Assembly (NCBI GenBank): GCA_016716385.1
Contig: JADJWL010000016.1
Coordinates: 1-64,000 of the forward strand
DNA: 64,000 nucleotides
Direction: 5' to 3'
From: Bryobacterales bacterium
GTDB lineage: Bacteria > Acidobacteriota > Terriglobia > Bryobacterales > Bryobacteraceae
This document shows, piece after piece, positions 1 through 7,728 of the stretch; positions within the stretch are counted from its first letter, which is position 1; each line of letters begins with the position of its first letter. The position numbers were made by a program, and so were the translations under genes. Under the pieces are notes generated by a model. The model made no database searches and was not told where the DNA came from. It worked only from the letters and a program-made list of their open reading frames with translations.

Positions 1-168
1 ATCGACATCTTTGAGGTCGAGCAGTTTGTAGCGCTCAACCTCTACGAGTGGGGGAAGTTCGGGCTCGACGGACGAAAGACTGCCGTCGCGGATCTGGTGG
101 AGCGATACAACGAAGTCGTCGACGAGTTCGAGACCGATCCTAGCTTGAGGATCGAATTGAGGCGATGA
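1..168 (+). CDS. C-terminal fragment of a protein in a restriction/defence cassette
   Basis: The frame is open from the first base and reads 55 residues to a TGA at 166-168. The tail contains EVEQFVALNLYEWG and ends FETDPSLRIELRR. The stop overlaps the next start as ATGA, so it is translationally coupled to vsr. From memory the tail resembles proteins annotated DUF4928 that sit between a cytosine methyltransferase and Vsr, but too little is visible to assign it. The true 5' end lies outside the window. Confidence 0.55.
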   Translation: MDIFEVEQFVALNLYEWGKFGLDGRKTAVADLVERYNEVVDEFETDPSLRIELRR

Positions 169-575
169 AGGAGACTCCGGAGCAGCGGAGCCGCATCATG
201 CGGGCGGTGAAGGGTGCCGACACAACGCCGGAACTAGCGGTGCGCCGACTGGTCCATAGCATGGGTTACCGCTTCCGGCTTCATCGGACGAACCTTCCCG
301 GCAAGCCGGACTTGACGTTCCCACGGCTGCACAAGGTGGTCTTCGTGCACGGCTGCTTTTGGCATGGGCATGAGTGCGCCCGCGGCTCCCGCGTTCCCGT
401 GCAGAATCGCGACTACTGGACGCGGAAGGTGGCGCGGAACCTGGAGCGGGACAGAAAGACAGAGGCCGCCCTAGAGAGCCTGGGTTGGAAGAGCCTAGCG
501 GTATGGGAATGCGAGATCAAGGACCAAGACCGTATGCGGCGAACGCTACGGCGGTTCTTGGACAAAACGGCATGA
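165..575 (+). CDS. vsr: Very short patch repair endonuclease (Vsr family)
   Basis: This 136-residue protein has the usual Vsr length. The N-terminus (TPEQRSRIMRAVKGADTTPE) is the family signature. The nuclease core shows LPGKPDLTF (catalytic Asp near residue 49) and HGCFWHGHEC (metal/His site near residues 62-71). The stretch NRDYWTRKVARN and a final LGWKSLAVWECE strand complete the PD-(D/E)XK-like fold. Vsr enzymes nick beside T:G mismatches left by deamination of 5-methylcytosine and normally accompany a Dcm-type methylase, which would lie upstream of this window. The gene is ATGA-coupled to both neighbours, so it belongs to one cassette. Confidence 0.95.
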   Translation: MKETPEQRSRIMRAVKGADTTPELAVRRLVHSMGYRFRLHRTNLPGKPDLTFPRLHKVVFVHGCFWHGHECARGSRVPVQNRDYWTRKVARNLERDRKTEAALESLGWKSLAVWECEIKDQDRMRRTLRRFLDKTA

Positions 576-2269
576 GCAGTAACGATCAAATCATTCTGGA
601 CCAAGTCCTTGAGCAGCAGAGGGCGGAGCGCGCGTCTCATTTGGCTGCAACCAAGTACTTCGAGCTATTCCTCGCGGAGCAATTGCTGAAGCATTACGAT
701 CTTTCGTACGACGAGATCGAGCCTGGTCTGGTGGACGGCGGGGGTGACGGCGGTATTGATGGCTTCTTTGTCTTCGTGAATGGCGAACTGGTCAGGGAGG
801 ACACCGACCTCAGCGGACTCAAGAAAGACGTCGTCATTGAGACGATTATTTTCCAAGCGAAGACGGAAGCCTCGTTTCGGGAGAAGGCCCTCGACGGCAT
901 TACGGCGACGCTGCGGGATCTGTTCGACCTGTCGCAGCAGTTGACTAAGTTCGCTGGTGCCTACAATAAGGAGTTACTCGCCGCGGTGGAGCTATTCCGC
1001 AATGCGGTGAAGACACTCGCCCCGCGATTTCCGAAGCATTCGTTTTCGCTGTACTACGCCAGCAAGGGAGTTGACGTTCACCCGAACGTAACGAGAAAGG
1101 CGGAGCAACTCGAAGCTCTCGTGAAGAGCCAGTTCCAGGGAAGCGACTGCGCGATGCGGTTCCTGACTGCTACTGACCTGCTGGCGCTAGCGCGCGAAAC
1201 CCCGCGTCTCAGCTATCAGCTTGAAGTGACGGACGCGTCGATCAACACAAAAGGCGGGGTTGTGGCTCTCGTCAAGCTTCGGGAGTTCGCAAAATTTATC
1301 CGTGACGAGAAGGACGAGCTACGCCGCAGCCTCTTCGAGGCCAACGTCAGGGACTACCAGGGTGCGACGCAAGTCAACGAGGAGATACGAAGGACTCTTG
1401 CCGACAAATGGTCAGAGGACTTCTGGTGGCTGAACAACGGCATAACGATCGTGGCGGGCAGGAAGCCCACGCAGACCGGGAAAACGCTGACCGTCGAAGA
1501 CCCGCAGATCGTGAACGGACTCCAGACCTCTCGGGAGATCTTCGCCTACTTCAGGACTGCGAACACGGACCGGGAGGAGAGAGAAATTCTCGTGCGCGTG
1601 ATCAGTCCGGAAACCCCGGAGAGCCGGGACCGGGTCATCAAGGCCACCAACAGCCAGACGCCTATATCACCGGCATCCTTGCGCGCGACGGACAAGATTC
1701 AACGAGACATCGAGCAGTACCTTCGATCATTTGGGCTATTTTACGACCGCCGGAAGAACTTCTACAAGAACGAAGGGAAGCAGATCGACAGGATCATCAG
1801 CATCCCGGCGATGGCTCAGGCGTTGATGGCGGTGGTGTTGCAGAAACCGGGGACAGCGCGTGCGCGTCCGTCGTCGTTGCTCAAGAAGGACGAAGACTAC
1901 GAAAGAGTGTTCAGCGGGGATTTCCCGATAGAACTGTTCCGGGCGGCCATCGAGCTGTCGCGGCTGGCGGACGCTCGCTTGCGCGGCGATGCGACACTGA
2001 CTCCAGAAGACCGCGTCAATCTCAAGTTCTATGTCGCGATGTACGTCGCGGCGTTGGCTTGTAATGCCGCGCGGCCGAAGCCTGAGCAGATCGCTAAGTT
2101 GGCGGCCGCTACGATAGACAAGGCCTTGCTTGATCGAGCGATGGCAGATGCAAAATCGGTCTACCAGCAACTCGGTGGCACGGCGCTGGCGGCCAAGGGC
2201 AGCGAGTTCGGAGACGAGTTGATATCTATGCTGGACACGGCTCTGCCAGCGGCTGCTACGACGGCTTGA
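572..2269 (+). CDS. AIPR-family abortive-infection/phage-resistance protein
   Basis: The 565-residue protein is read from the ATG at 572, which overlaps the vsr stop as ATGA; an upstream in-frame start would run through vsr. The N-terminal part has an acidic GGGDGGIDGFFVF segment followed by IIFQAKTE, a pattern compatible with a PD-(D/E)XK nuclease fold. The centre carries AIPR signatures: LFEANVRDYQG, a FWWLNNGITI strand and PQIVNGLQTS. AIPR proteins are found in phage-defence and restriction operons together with Dcm, Vsr, Z1 helicase and GHKL ATPase genes. The biochemical role of the family is poorly defined; a nuclease role is inference. Confidence 0.88.
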   Translation: MSSNDQIILDQVLEQQRAERASHLAATKYFELFLAEQLLKHYDLSYDEIEPGLVDGGGDGGIDGFFVFVNGELVREDTDLSGLKKDVVIETIIFQAKTEASFREKALDGITATLRDLFDLSQQLTKFAGAYNKELLAAVELFRNAVKTLAPRFPKHSFSLYYASKGVDVHPNVTRKAEQLEALVKSQFQGSDCAMRFLTATDLLALARETPRLSYQLEVTDASINTKGGVVALVKLREFAKFIRDEKDELRRSLFEANVRDYQGATQVNEEIRRTLADKWSEDFWWLNNGITIVAGRKPTQTGKTLTVEDPQIVNGLQTSREIFAYFRTANTDREEREILVRVISPETPESRDRVIKATNSQTPISPASLRATDKIQRDIEQYLRSFGLFYDRRKNFYKNEGKQIDRIISIPAMAQALMAVVLQKPGTARARPSSLLKKDEDYERVFSGDFPIELFRAAIELSRLADARLRGDATLTPEDRVNLKFYVAMYVAALACNAARPKPEQIAKLAAATIDKALLDRAMADAKSVYQQLGGTALAAKGSEFGDELISMLDTALPAAATTA

Positions 2270-2277
2270 GGTCAAAT

Positions 2278-3114
2278 GTGGCCGACGAGAAGAAGATCGG
2301 TACACCATGGCAGGATGACGAACTCAATGCCATAGTCGCCGACTACTTCGAGATGCTGGAGGCGGAACTTTCCGGTCGGCTGTATGTGAAGTCCAGGCAC
2401 AGCAAAGCACTGATGGCGCGGATAGGACGGACTCACCGGTCCGTCGAGTTCAAGCATCAGAACATCTCAGCGGTGCTGGATAAGCTGGGCATGCCCTGGA
2501 TTCCGGGTTACATACCGAAAAGGAATTACCAGAACGCGATTTTCGATGCGATCGACCGCTATCTAAGCAAGCACCCGGGCATCCTTGAGAGGGTTCCAGA
2601 TGGGCCGCAGGCAGCGGCGACGGATGAGATCTTTGTTCCCGCACCTGTTCCCGCGGCGGCTAATGCGCCCCTTCCCGAGGGGCTCCGCCGATTGGTCCGG
2701 AAATTCGACCCTGTGGAACGGGATCACCGGAACCGGTCGCTGGGCAAGGCCGGGGAGGAGTTCGTCGTCAATCTTGAGCGTCGTCTCCTCGCCGAAGCCG
2801 ACCGGATGGATCTGGCCCGGAAAGTCCGGTGGGTCGCCGTAGAGGACGGAGACGGGGCGGGCTTTGATGTTCTCTCGTTCGACGTCAGCGGCCAGCAGAG
2901 GCTGCTGGAAGTCAAGACCACGAATGGAGCGGCCCGGACGCCCTTCTTCTTGACCCGAAACGAACGCGACATGTCGGCGAAGCGTCCGGCGGACTGGCGC
3001 GTCTACCGTGTCCATCTGTTCGCTACGGAACCCCGCATCTTCACAGTTGCGCCGCCGCTGGAGAACGCGGTGAATCTCAGGCCCGAGATGTGGCGCGCGT
3101 CGTTTGGAATGTAG
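2278..3114 (+). CDS. DUF3883-type (nuclease-fold) protein of the defence cassette
   Basis: About 278 residues. I prefer the GTG at 2278 because GAGGT lies 5 bases upstream; a TTG at 2266 that overlaps the AIPR stop is the alternative. The N-terminal 90 residues look like a small DNA-binding module (HSKALMARIGRTHRSVEFKH). The C-terminal half is a DUF3883-like domain: SLGKAGEEFVVNLER, then DGAGFDVLSFD and LLEVKTTNGA, which fits a PD-(D/E)XK core (E..D..ExK). Such domains occur in restriction and anti-phage proteins. It is the last gene of the cassette and is followed by 174 bases with no gene. Confidence 0.75.
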   Translation: MADEKKIGTPWQDDELNAIVADYFEMLEAELSGRLYVKSRHSKALMARIGRTHRSVEFKHQNISAVLDKLGMPWIPGYIPKRNYQNAIFDAIDRYLSKHPGILERVPDGPQAAATDEIFVPAPVPAAANAPLPEGLRRLVRKFDPVERDHRNRSLGKAGEEFVVNLERRLLAEADRMDLARKVRWVAVEDGDGAGFDVLSFDVSGQQRLLEVKTTNGAARTPFFLTRNERDMSAKRPADWRVYRVHLFATEPRIFTVAPPLENAVNLRPEMWRASFGM

Positions 3115-3288
3115 TCTGTGAAGTGGCGGCCATCTCGGCGTCGCACTCCTCGCCTGTAGTGGCCGTTGTCGAGGCACGTCAGTTTCCGAGACTTGAGCAC
3201 ACACTACCTCGAAAAGCGCATGATTATCCCGCGCCATCCAATGTCACTTCACCGTGTACTCTAACTAAGGCGACTGCGAGTGGCATGA
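3115..3288. other. Intergenic region between defence cassette and helical protein
   Basis: The region separates convergent genes. I see no ORF of credible composition, no clear hairpin followed by T-residues, and no RNA gene. Confidence 0.5.
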
Positions 3289-3825
3289 TCATTTGTCGGT
3301 CACGGTCCAGTATTCTTCGAGATGCCACAGTGGCGCATCGCGTGGCAGCACGTCTCGGAGTTCGCCCACCAGCGCCTCGTACTGCTCCTCGGTGAGTTGC
3401 GTCCACCGGACATCTCTCCACCCTCTTCGTCGATCGTCCAGCTTGTGTGCGACGGAAAGGTTGCGAAGGAGGATGCCATCGATGGGTGGGTGTGCGACGC
3501 GCGCGAGGTCACATTCGTGAAGGCCACCGAGTACGACCGAGGTCTTAAGGTAGATCGCGACCAGCTTCGCAGCCCTACCATACGACACGCCAGCTACCCC
3601 TGCGCCATTGAGCGATGTCATGATGCCGTGGCAGCATTCACGGTGCAGTCGTCTGAAATCCTCTTCCAGAATCGAATCAGCGGCGCGCTCGCGCACGTAC
3701 TTTACGATTCCGCACGACTCCACTGCCAGCCGGAGGTTGTCGACGTTAGTGAAGCCACGTTGTGCTGCGCGAGCGGCGGCCCAAACAGCGAAACGGTGCC
3801 GATGCGTCGTGAGGTCGTACGTCAT
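3289..3825 (-). CDS. Uncharacterised predicted helical protein (178 aa)
   Basis: The start is set at ATG 3825 because AAAGGGG lies about 7 bases upstream; the reading frame extends 28 codons further but that part has no coding character. The product begins with MTYDLTTHRHRFAVW and is mostly amphipathic helix, with AKLVAIYLKTSVVLGG and AHPPIDGILLRNL in the middle and WRDVRWTQLTEEQYEALV near the end. There is no signal peptide or transmembrane segment. I do not recognise a named family. The location between a defence cassette and a peptide-modification locus makes an accessory role likely but does not identify it. Confidence 0.6.
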   Translation of the reverse strand: MTYDLTTHRHRFAVWAAARAAQRGFTNVDNLRLAVESCGIVKYVRERAADSILEEDFRRLHRECCHGIMTSLNGAGVAGVSYGRAAKLVAIYLKTSVVLGGLHECDLARVAHPPIDGILLRNLSVAHKLDDRRRGWRDVRWTQLTEEQYEALVGELRDVLPRDAPLWHLEEYWTVTDK

Positions 3826-4242
3826 GGTGATGTCCCCTTTTGGAACAGCGTGACCGGAAGGTGCAGTCACAGCGGCCCGAACGATGCTCGAATCGGTCTG
3901 AAACCGCACCCTGGGTGAGTGAGCTGTCGACTACGGCGATGGCGCAAACTCTCCAAAGCCTGTACACGGCCTGACCTCCAAGGAGTTGAACGTCGCCTTG
4001 CCCCGCCATAGTTACGAACACGCCCGGGTTCGCGTTCTTCTTTCTTGCGTCAAGCCGAAGGTCCCACAAACCGCCGAAGCCGCAGTATCCGCCGCGACTG
4101 GAAGGCGTCGTGCTGCAGATGCATCCCACTGGCATCAAAGCCAATACTGCGCTGTCTTCAGAATCGACGTCTTATCGAGGGCCCGAGTTAGATTCTAGCA
4201 ATTCAAGACGTAGCGCAACCGGCAATTGGGCTCGGTGGATTG
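3826..4242. other. Gene-poor spacer
   Basis: About 417 bases separate the helical protein start from the radical SAM stop. Short open frames exist on both strands, but none has a ribosome-binding site or convincing codon pattern. The region probably holds the promoter of the downstream minus-strand gene; I could not pick out convincing -35/-10 boxes. Confidence 0.4.
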
Positions 4243-5658
4243 CTATGCCAAACGATCAGCTGCAAGCTTTATCTGGGTGGCGATTGCCTGATAGTAGATC
4301 GGTAGAAAATCGCCGTACAGTTTGCACCACGGAGAAGGCCTATCGTAGGTTCGATAGACACCCATCGTATGTTCGGGACACCCGCCAGAGCACGAGTAGC
4401 GCCACTTGCATTGTGTACACCCGCCGGACATGTTGTTCGGCGCCAGAAATCGCCAGTTCGCCGGATCGCTGATCATTCCATCGAAAATCGGCACAGCGGG
4501 CTCCCTCGCTATGCTGCCGTAATTCCTATCTAATCTCATTTGGCAAGTCGCCACGCCGCCATGTTGGCCGATCGCCAATGAACTCCGGCATGTTCCACAC
4601 GCCGTCGACTTCTTGACTCCCGGCGACCATTCTGCAAAATTCGCATAATTCTGGATGGGGCGGGTTATGGGCAAAAGTGCCGGAAGTCTCCGATAAATCG
4701 GCCTGAGCTTCTCAACGATTGAGTCTTGCAAGCCTGGGATTCGAGGTGTGTTTCTGTCGCGAACAGGGCTGAGGCGAAACCCGAGGCGATGCTCTACGCA
4801 AGTATCTACGAACTCGTCGATCGAAGCATAGTTCCTTGCTGTAAGGGTTGTCAGAATGTACGGACTATGACCGTTATCTTTCAAGGTCTTGATATTCGCC
4901 AGAATCGTTTTCCATGTTCCCGAACGCTGTCGTCCTTCGAACCGATACTCATTATGGAGCGGCTCGGCTCCATCAAGGGAGATTGAGATCCCGGTGAATC
5001 GGTAGCGCCTCAGAAGGGAAAAAAAACGGGCTGGTAACAAGGTGCCGTTAGTCAACACTGCGAATGTAATCGAGAGGCCGGACTCAGCAAACAGCCTTGC
5101 TGAAATCCGACAAGCCTGCTCAATTGCGTCCAGGGCAAGAAGGGGTTCGCCACCTGCGAACCGTAAATGGAGGCCACCGAATCCGCGCGCGACGCAGATG
5201 GAGTGAAGGCTCTTGATCACCTCAGACACATCGTCGGGTTCGGTGGTGCTTCCTGGAATCGGTGCCGACACTGCCTTACGCAAACCCGGAATATAGCAGT
5301 AACTGCATGCAAGGTTACACGAGTTCGAAATGTGGAACCAGACGTTGAGGGGGCCCCTCGGTCGGACGACGGGATGGTCTTCGGGCTCAAGGAGCCTTGC
5401 CCAGAATCCCGCTTCATCAGATGAGCCGACAACCTCAGCCAGGACCGACCGGGACGGCGGATTTCCGTACTTTCGAAGTGCGGCAGCGAGACGGTCTGCT
5501 GCCCCCGGTTGCAGATAGAAAACACCGCTCGGGTGCTCGGTGTTGAATGCGTAAGCGGAGTTGTCGCTGAACCGCTCGAACACGAGGGGCCGCTTACCTG
5601 TGACGGGTGAATGGGGCACCCCTCGCTCCGTTGCTTCGTCTGCGATGTGGATCAGCAC
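4243..5658 (-). CDS. Radical SAM/SPASM peptide-maturase-like enzyme
   Basis: The 471-residue enzyme starts at GTG 5658, with GGAGG 7 bases upstream. Residues 114-121 hold the CxxxCxxC cluster motif (SNSCNLACSYCYIP), which binds the SAM-cleaving [4Fe-4S]. RFAGGEPLL is the usual GGE motif. The C-terminal third is a SPASM-type domain with C354, C372, C414, C417, C423, C427 and C445, which would hold two auxiliary clusters. About 105 residues precede the radical SAM core and could recognise a leader peptide. SPASM enzymes commonly install thioether or C-C links in ribosomal peptides. A Cys/Asp-rich peptide gene lies 95 bases upstream on the same strand, so a RiPP maturase role is inferred. No transporter or protease is adjacent. 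Confidence 0.9.
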   Translation of the reverse strand: MLIHIADEATERGVPHSPVTGKRPLVFERFSDNSAYAFNTEHPSGVFYLQPGAADRLAAALRKYGNPPSRSVLAEVVGSSDEAGFWARLLEPEDHPVVRPRGPLNVWFHISNSCNLACSYCYIPGLRKAVSAPIPGSTTEPDDVSEVIKSLHSICVARGFGGLHLRFAGGEPLLALDAIEQACRISARLFAESGLSITFAVLTNGTLLPARFFSLLRRYRFTGISISLDGAEPLHNEYRFEGRQRSGTWKTILANIKTLKDNGHSPYILTTLTARNYASIDEFVDTCVEHRLGFRLSPVRDRNTPRIPGLQDSIVEKLRPIYRRLPALLPITRPIQNYANFAEWSPGVKKSTACGTCRSSLAIGQHGGVATCQMRLDRNYGSIAREPAVPIFDGMISDPANWRFLAPNNMSGGCTQCKWRYSCSGGCPEHTMGVYRTYDRPSPWCKLYGDFLPIYYQAIATQIKLAADRLA

Positions 5659-5753
5659 GGCAGCCTCCGCGAATCAAGCAAAGGCGAGAGCCGCTTCAAG
5701 AAGCACCAAGGATCTCGCCCCGAAGAACAGATGGTAAATGCGGATGCTACCCC

Positions 5754-5900
5754 CTAGGAGGGGCCGTCGTCACCGCAGTCGCAATCGCAGTCACAATCCG
5801 TCTGGCCGTCATCGCAGTCGCTTATTCCGCAGTCGCCAGCCATCGTTTGGATGGTGCTGCGTTCCCTCACAGCATCTAAGTCGAAGACTTGAGAGTCCAT
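5754..5900 (-). CDS. Cys/Asp-rich small peptide, candidate RiPP precursor (48 aa)
   Basis: ATG at 5900 is preceded by GGAGG with 7-base spacing, and the frame ends at TAG 5754-5756. The first 22 residues (start MDSQVFDLDAVRERS) look like a leader. The remainder is a core with six cysteines, C24, C29, C36, C38, C40 and C42, ending in the alternating run CDCDCDCG and an acidic tail. Eleven of the last 26 residues are Asp or Glu-free acidic positions (all Asp), so the composition is far from random coding. The gene lies 95 bases before a radical SAM/SPASM gene on the same strand. Two CxxxD spacings (C24-D28, C40-D44) recall substrates in which Cys-Asp thioethers are formed, but the linkage is speculation. 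It is too short for routine gene calling. Confidence 0.72.
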   Translation of the reverse strand: MDSQVFDLDAVRERSTIQTMAGDCGISDCDDGQTDCDCDCDCGDDGPS

Positions 5901-6043
5901 GGCAAACCTCCAGAGCCCGAAGGATACCATCGTTGCTACTCGGATCTCAACAGGTGGCCAAAGGCGGCCAAGGCCTAGGCCTCCTCGTCACAGGGCCATC
6001 CGTCAAAGCCTCGGAAATGTGGAACACATCGCATAGCCCTCGC

Positions 6044-6265
6044 CTAGCTAGCCCAAGGGCGGTTGCCGCAGAAATCGACCAGATCCACGTCGTCGTGGAA
6101 CACCGAATCGCAACAGCCGGCGGTGTTGTTCCCGTCCGCGTGTGACGCTGCAATAACTGAAGCCCGACTCACCTTGCGCGACTGCTCGACCGGCTGTGCG
6201 AGCGCACCGGCCAGAGCTGGGGCATCCTCGTGCATCAGGCCATACGGTGCGAGGTATCCCTCCAA
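6044..6265 (-). CDS. Possible second small peptide gene upstream of the RiPP-like locus
   Basis: An open frame reads 73 codons from TTG 6265, or 63 from ATG 6235, and lies 143 bases upstream of the 48-residue peptide on the same strand. Its C-terminus is Cys/Asp-rich (AGCCDSVFHDDVDLVDFCGN). Third codon positions are mostly G/C. Against it, there is no ribosome-binding site at either start, and the frame is open further upstream without a start. It may be chance. Confidence 0.25.
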   Translation of the reverse strand: MEGYLAPYGLMHEDAPALAGALAQPVEQSRKVSRASVIAASHADGNNTAGCCDSVFHDDVDLVDFCGNRPWAS

Positions 6266-6355
6266 CGATTCGAGGACTTGCGGCGTCGAGTCCTGCTGTT
6301 CGCCGAGGCCCGGGGATACCCCACCCTTGAAGTCGTCCTTCCGCGATGTCTCATC

Positions 6356-6403
6356 AGGAGCGCGGGGCCTCTACTCCGACTTGCTACGCGCCTGGCGTCG
6401 TGG
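6356..6403 (-). pseudogene. DUF5615-like N-terminal remnant, copy 1
   Basis: Read on the minus strand this block encodes RHDARRVASRSRGPALL, close to the early helix of DUF5615 toxin-like proteins. It aligns with 7587-7633 at roughly four bases in five. The rest of the gene is missing, so this is a scrap. Confidence 0.35.
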
Positions 6404-6477
6404 CGGACCCTGTCGCCCTCCTCCGGGAGCCGTCAGGATCTTCCTCGCAACCATTCGCCTGCTAGACTGAGGGCAAG

Positions 6478-6666
6478 ATGAAGGATCGTGTCCGCCTGGA
6501 GCAGGATGAGGACGGAGTTTTTGTGGCCACGTGCCCGGCCCTGCCGGGATGCGTTTCGCAGGGCCGCACCCGGAACGAGGCGGCACAGAACATCCGCGAA
6601 GCCATCGAAGGCTACCTCGTCAGTCTGAAAAGACATGGCGATCCCGTGCCTCCCAGCATGGATTGA
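6478..6666 (+). CDS. hicB: HicB-family antitoxin
   Basis: The 62-residue protein has the compact HicB fold signature: DEDGVFVATCPALPGCVSQG followed by TRNEAAQNIREAIEGYL. HicB proteins bind the HicA RNase and neutralise it. The ATG is preceded by GAGGG about 5 bases upstream. The usual partner, hicA, should follow directly, but only its first codons remain (6694-6760), so this antitoxin is probably an orphan. Confidence 0.85.
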   Translation: MKDRVRLEQDEDGVFVATCPALPGCVSQGRTRNEAAQNIREAIEGYLVSLKRHGDPVPPSMD

Positions 6667-6693
6667 CAAAGAGGTCAGTGAGGTCTCCAGCTG

Positions 6694-6760
6694 GTGAAAC
6701 TGCCGGTACTTTCCGGCAGCGACGCCGTCAAGGCGTTCCGCAAGACAAGGAAAGGGAACT
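6694..6760 (+). pseudogene. hicA: Truncated hicA toxin (first ~19 codons)
   Basis: A GTG at 6694 begins KLPVLSGSDAVKAFRKT, the canonical HicA N-terminus, 28 bases after hicB as expected for a hicBA pair. The frame then leaves the family: the conserved RxGSH...RHP segment with the catalytic His is absent, and the sequence runs into the ribosome-binding region of the next gene. The toxin has lost its active part. Confidence 0.6.
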
Positions 6761-6764
6761 TGAA

Positions 6765-7277
6765 ATGCCTCCTGCGCAGCGCCCGGCAAAGAAGCGCCCT
6801 CAACCGGTCCCGATTCCCGACCGGAATGCCGGCAAGTACTTCAGCTACCGCGAGGCTTGGGCACGAATCAAAAAAGCTCGCGGGTCCGGCTTCTACCTGG
6901 AGGCAGTCACCCTCGAGGAAAGCATCATCACGGACCGGCTGATTTCATTCCTCGTGTTTGCCGGCGAGATACAGTCTGGCGCTCAGGTCGAAAAATTGAA
7001 CTTCGGGAAACTGATCCAACTCTGGCAGAAGCGCGTCCCCGAGCCCATCCCGGTGCCCGACTTCCCCGACCTCCGCCTGGCGATCGCCAACTGGCGGAAG
7101 CACCGCAATCGGGTGGTCCATGGAATGGTGAAGTCGATACCGGGCGACGGGCACCGTGACGTGATTGACTTCCTGAAGGAGGCTCAATTCGTGGCCTTTC
7201 AGGGGCAGGCACTTGCACGCTTTTTGTCGGACTGGGTGGAGAAGGCCAAGAACCGGACCAGAAAGAATTCCCTGTAG
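6765..7277 (+). CDS. HEPN-like domain protein
   Basis: A 170-residue helical protein starting at ATG 6765 with AGGAAAGGGA upstream. The motif HRNRVVHG at residues 113-120 provides R114-x4-H119, matching the Rx4-6H motif of HEPN RNases. An upstream helix carries EESIITDRLISFLVF, also typical of this fold. HEPN proteins act as RNase toxins or as parts of defence systems. No obvious MNT-type antitoxin flanks it. The gene appears to have replaced the 3' part of hicA, suggesting insertion or deletion at that point. The HEPN call rests on one motif and helix content. Confidence 0.6.
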   Translation: MPPAQRPAKKRPQPVPIPDRNAGKYFSYREAWARIKKARGSGFYLEAVTLEESIITDRLISFLVFAGEIQSGAQVEKLNFGKLIQLWQKRVPEPIPVPDFPDLRLAIANWRKHRNRVVHGMVKSIPGDGHRDVIDFLKEAQFVAFQGQALARFLSDWVEKAKNRTRKNSL

Positions 7278-7326
7278 TCCCCTGCCCGATCTGAACCGCG
7301 GCACTCGCTAGAGATGGCCGCGACGC

Positions 7327-7640
7327 TCAGCATCCTGCCGTACCGCGCCGGACGCGGACGATGTCTCCGTGCGAGACGGCCGGACAACCGTCCAGCGGCG
7401 TCGTCCGCAGCAGGCGCAGCGCCCGCTCGATCTGCTGCCGGATCGCTCCTTCGGTTGCGGCGTGCACCGTTGGGCGGATGACTCCTGGCGCGCCACCCGG
7501 GGGAAAACGTAGGATGTTCGCGAAGTCGCCGTCAAGCGTGACCGGCACTCTTCCATTCTTCCATGGCGACCCCATCGTACATCGTGAGGAGCGCGGGTCT
7601 CTGCTCCGGTCTGCTGCGCGCCCGGCGTCGTGGGTTCGGG
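7327..7640 (-). pseudogene. Frameshifted DUF5615-like toxin remnant, copy 2
   Basis: The 3' part reads GRVPVTLDGDFANILRFPPG and continues to HGDIVRVR, the characteristic second half of DUF5615 (PIN-like) proteins. The conserved upstream part continues in a different frame (PALLTMYDGVAMEEWKSAG), with the switch near 7555-7565. The N-terminal DE residues of the fold are not found intact. A short block at 7587-7633 is repeated at 6356-6403. Confidence 0.5.
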
Positions 7641-7728
7641 CGCGGGAAGTCATCCCCGGACGGGCCGCCCGTCCTCCGCGGCGGCACCTCCAGAATCGCC
7701 GGCCGTCCCACGAAACGATGATCCGCCT

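Larger units (their letters stand above)
5901..6477. other. Spacer upstream of the peptide locus, partly degenerate genes
   Basis: Apart from the weak peptide frame at 6044-6265, this 577-base stretch shows a short block near 6356-6403 that repeats at 7587-7633 and looks like the N-terminal part of a decayed DUF5615 gene. A G+C-rich partial palindrome (AGGCCTAGGCCT) sits near 5970. No intact gene with a good start is visible. Confidence 0.4.

Noticed and set aside
3746..4144. Minus-strand frame upstream of the helical protein
   Set aside because: No ribosome-binding site, overlaps the start of the supported gene, and no recognisable motif.
5754..5900. Classifying the Cys-rich peptide as SCIFF because it has six Cys in about 45 residues
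   Set aside because: The leader and Cys spacing do not match the SCIFF family, which is clostridial; only the count agrees.
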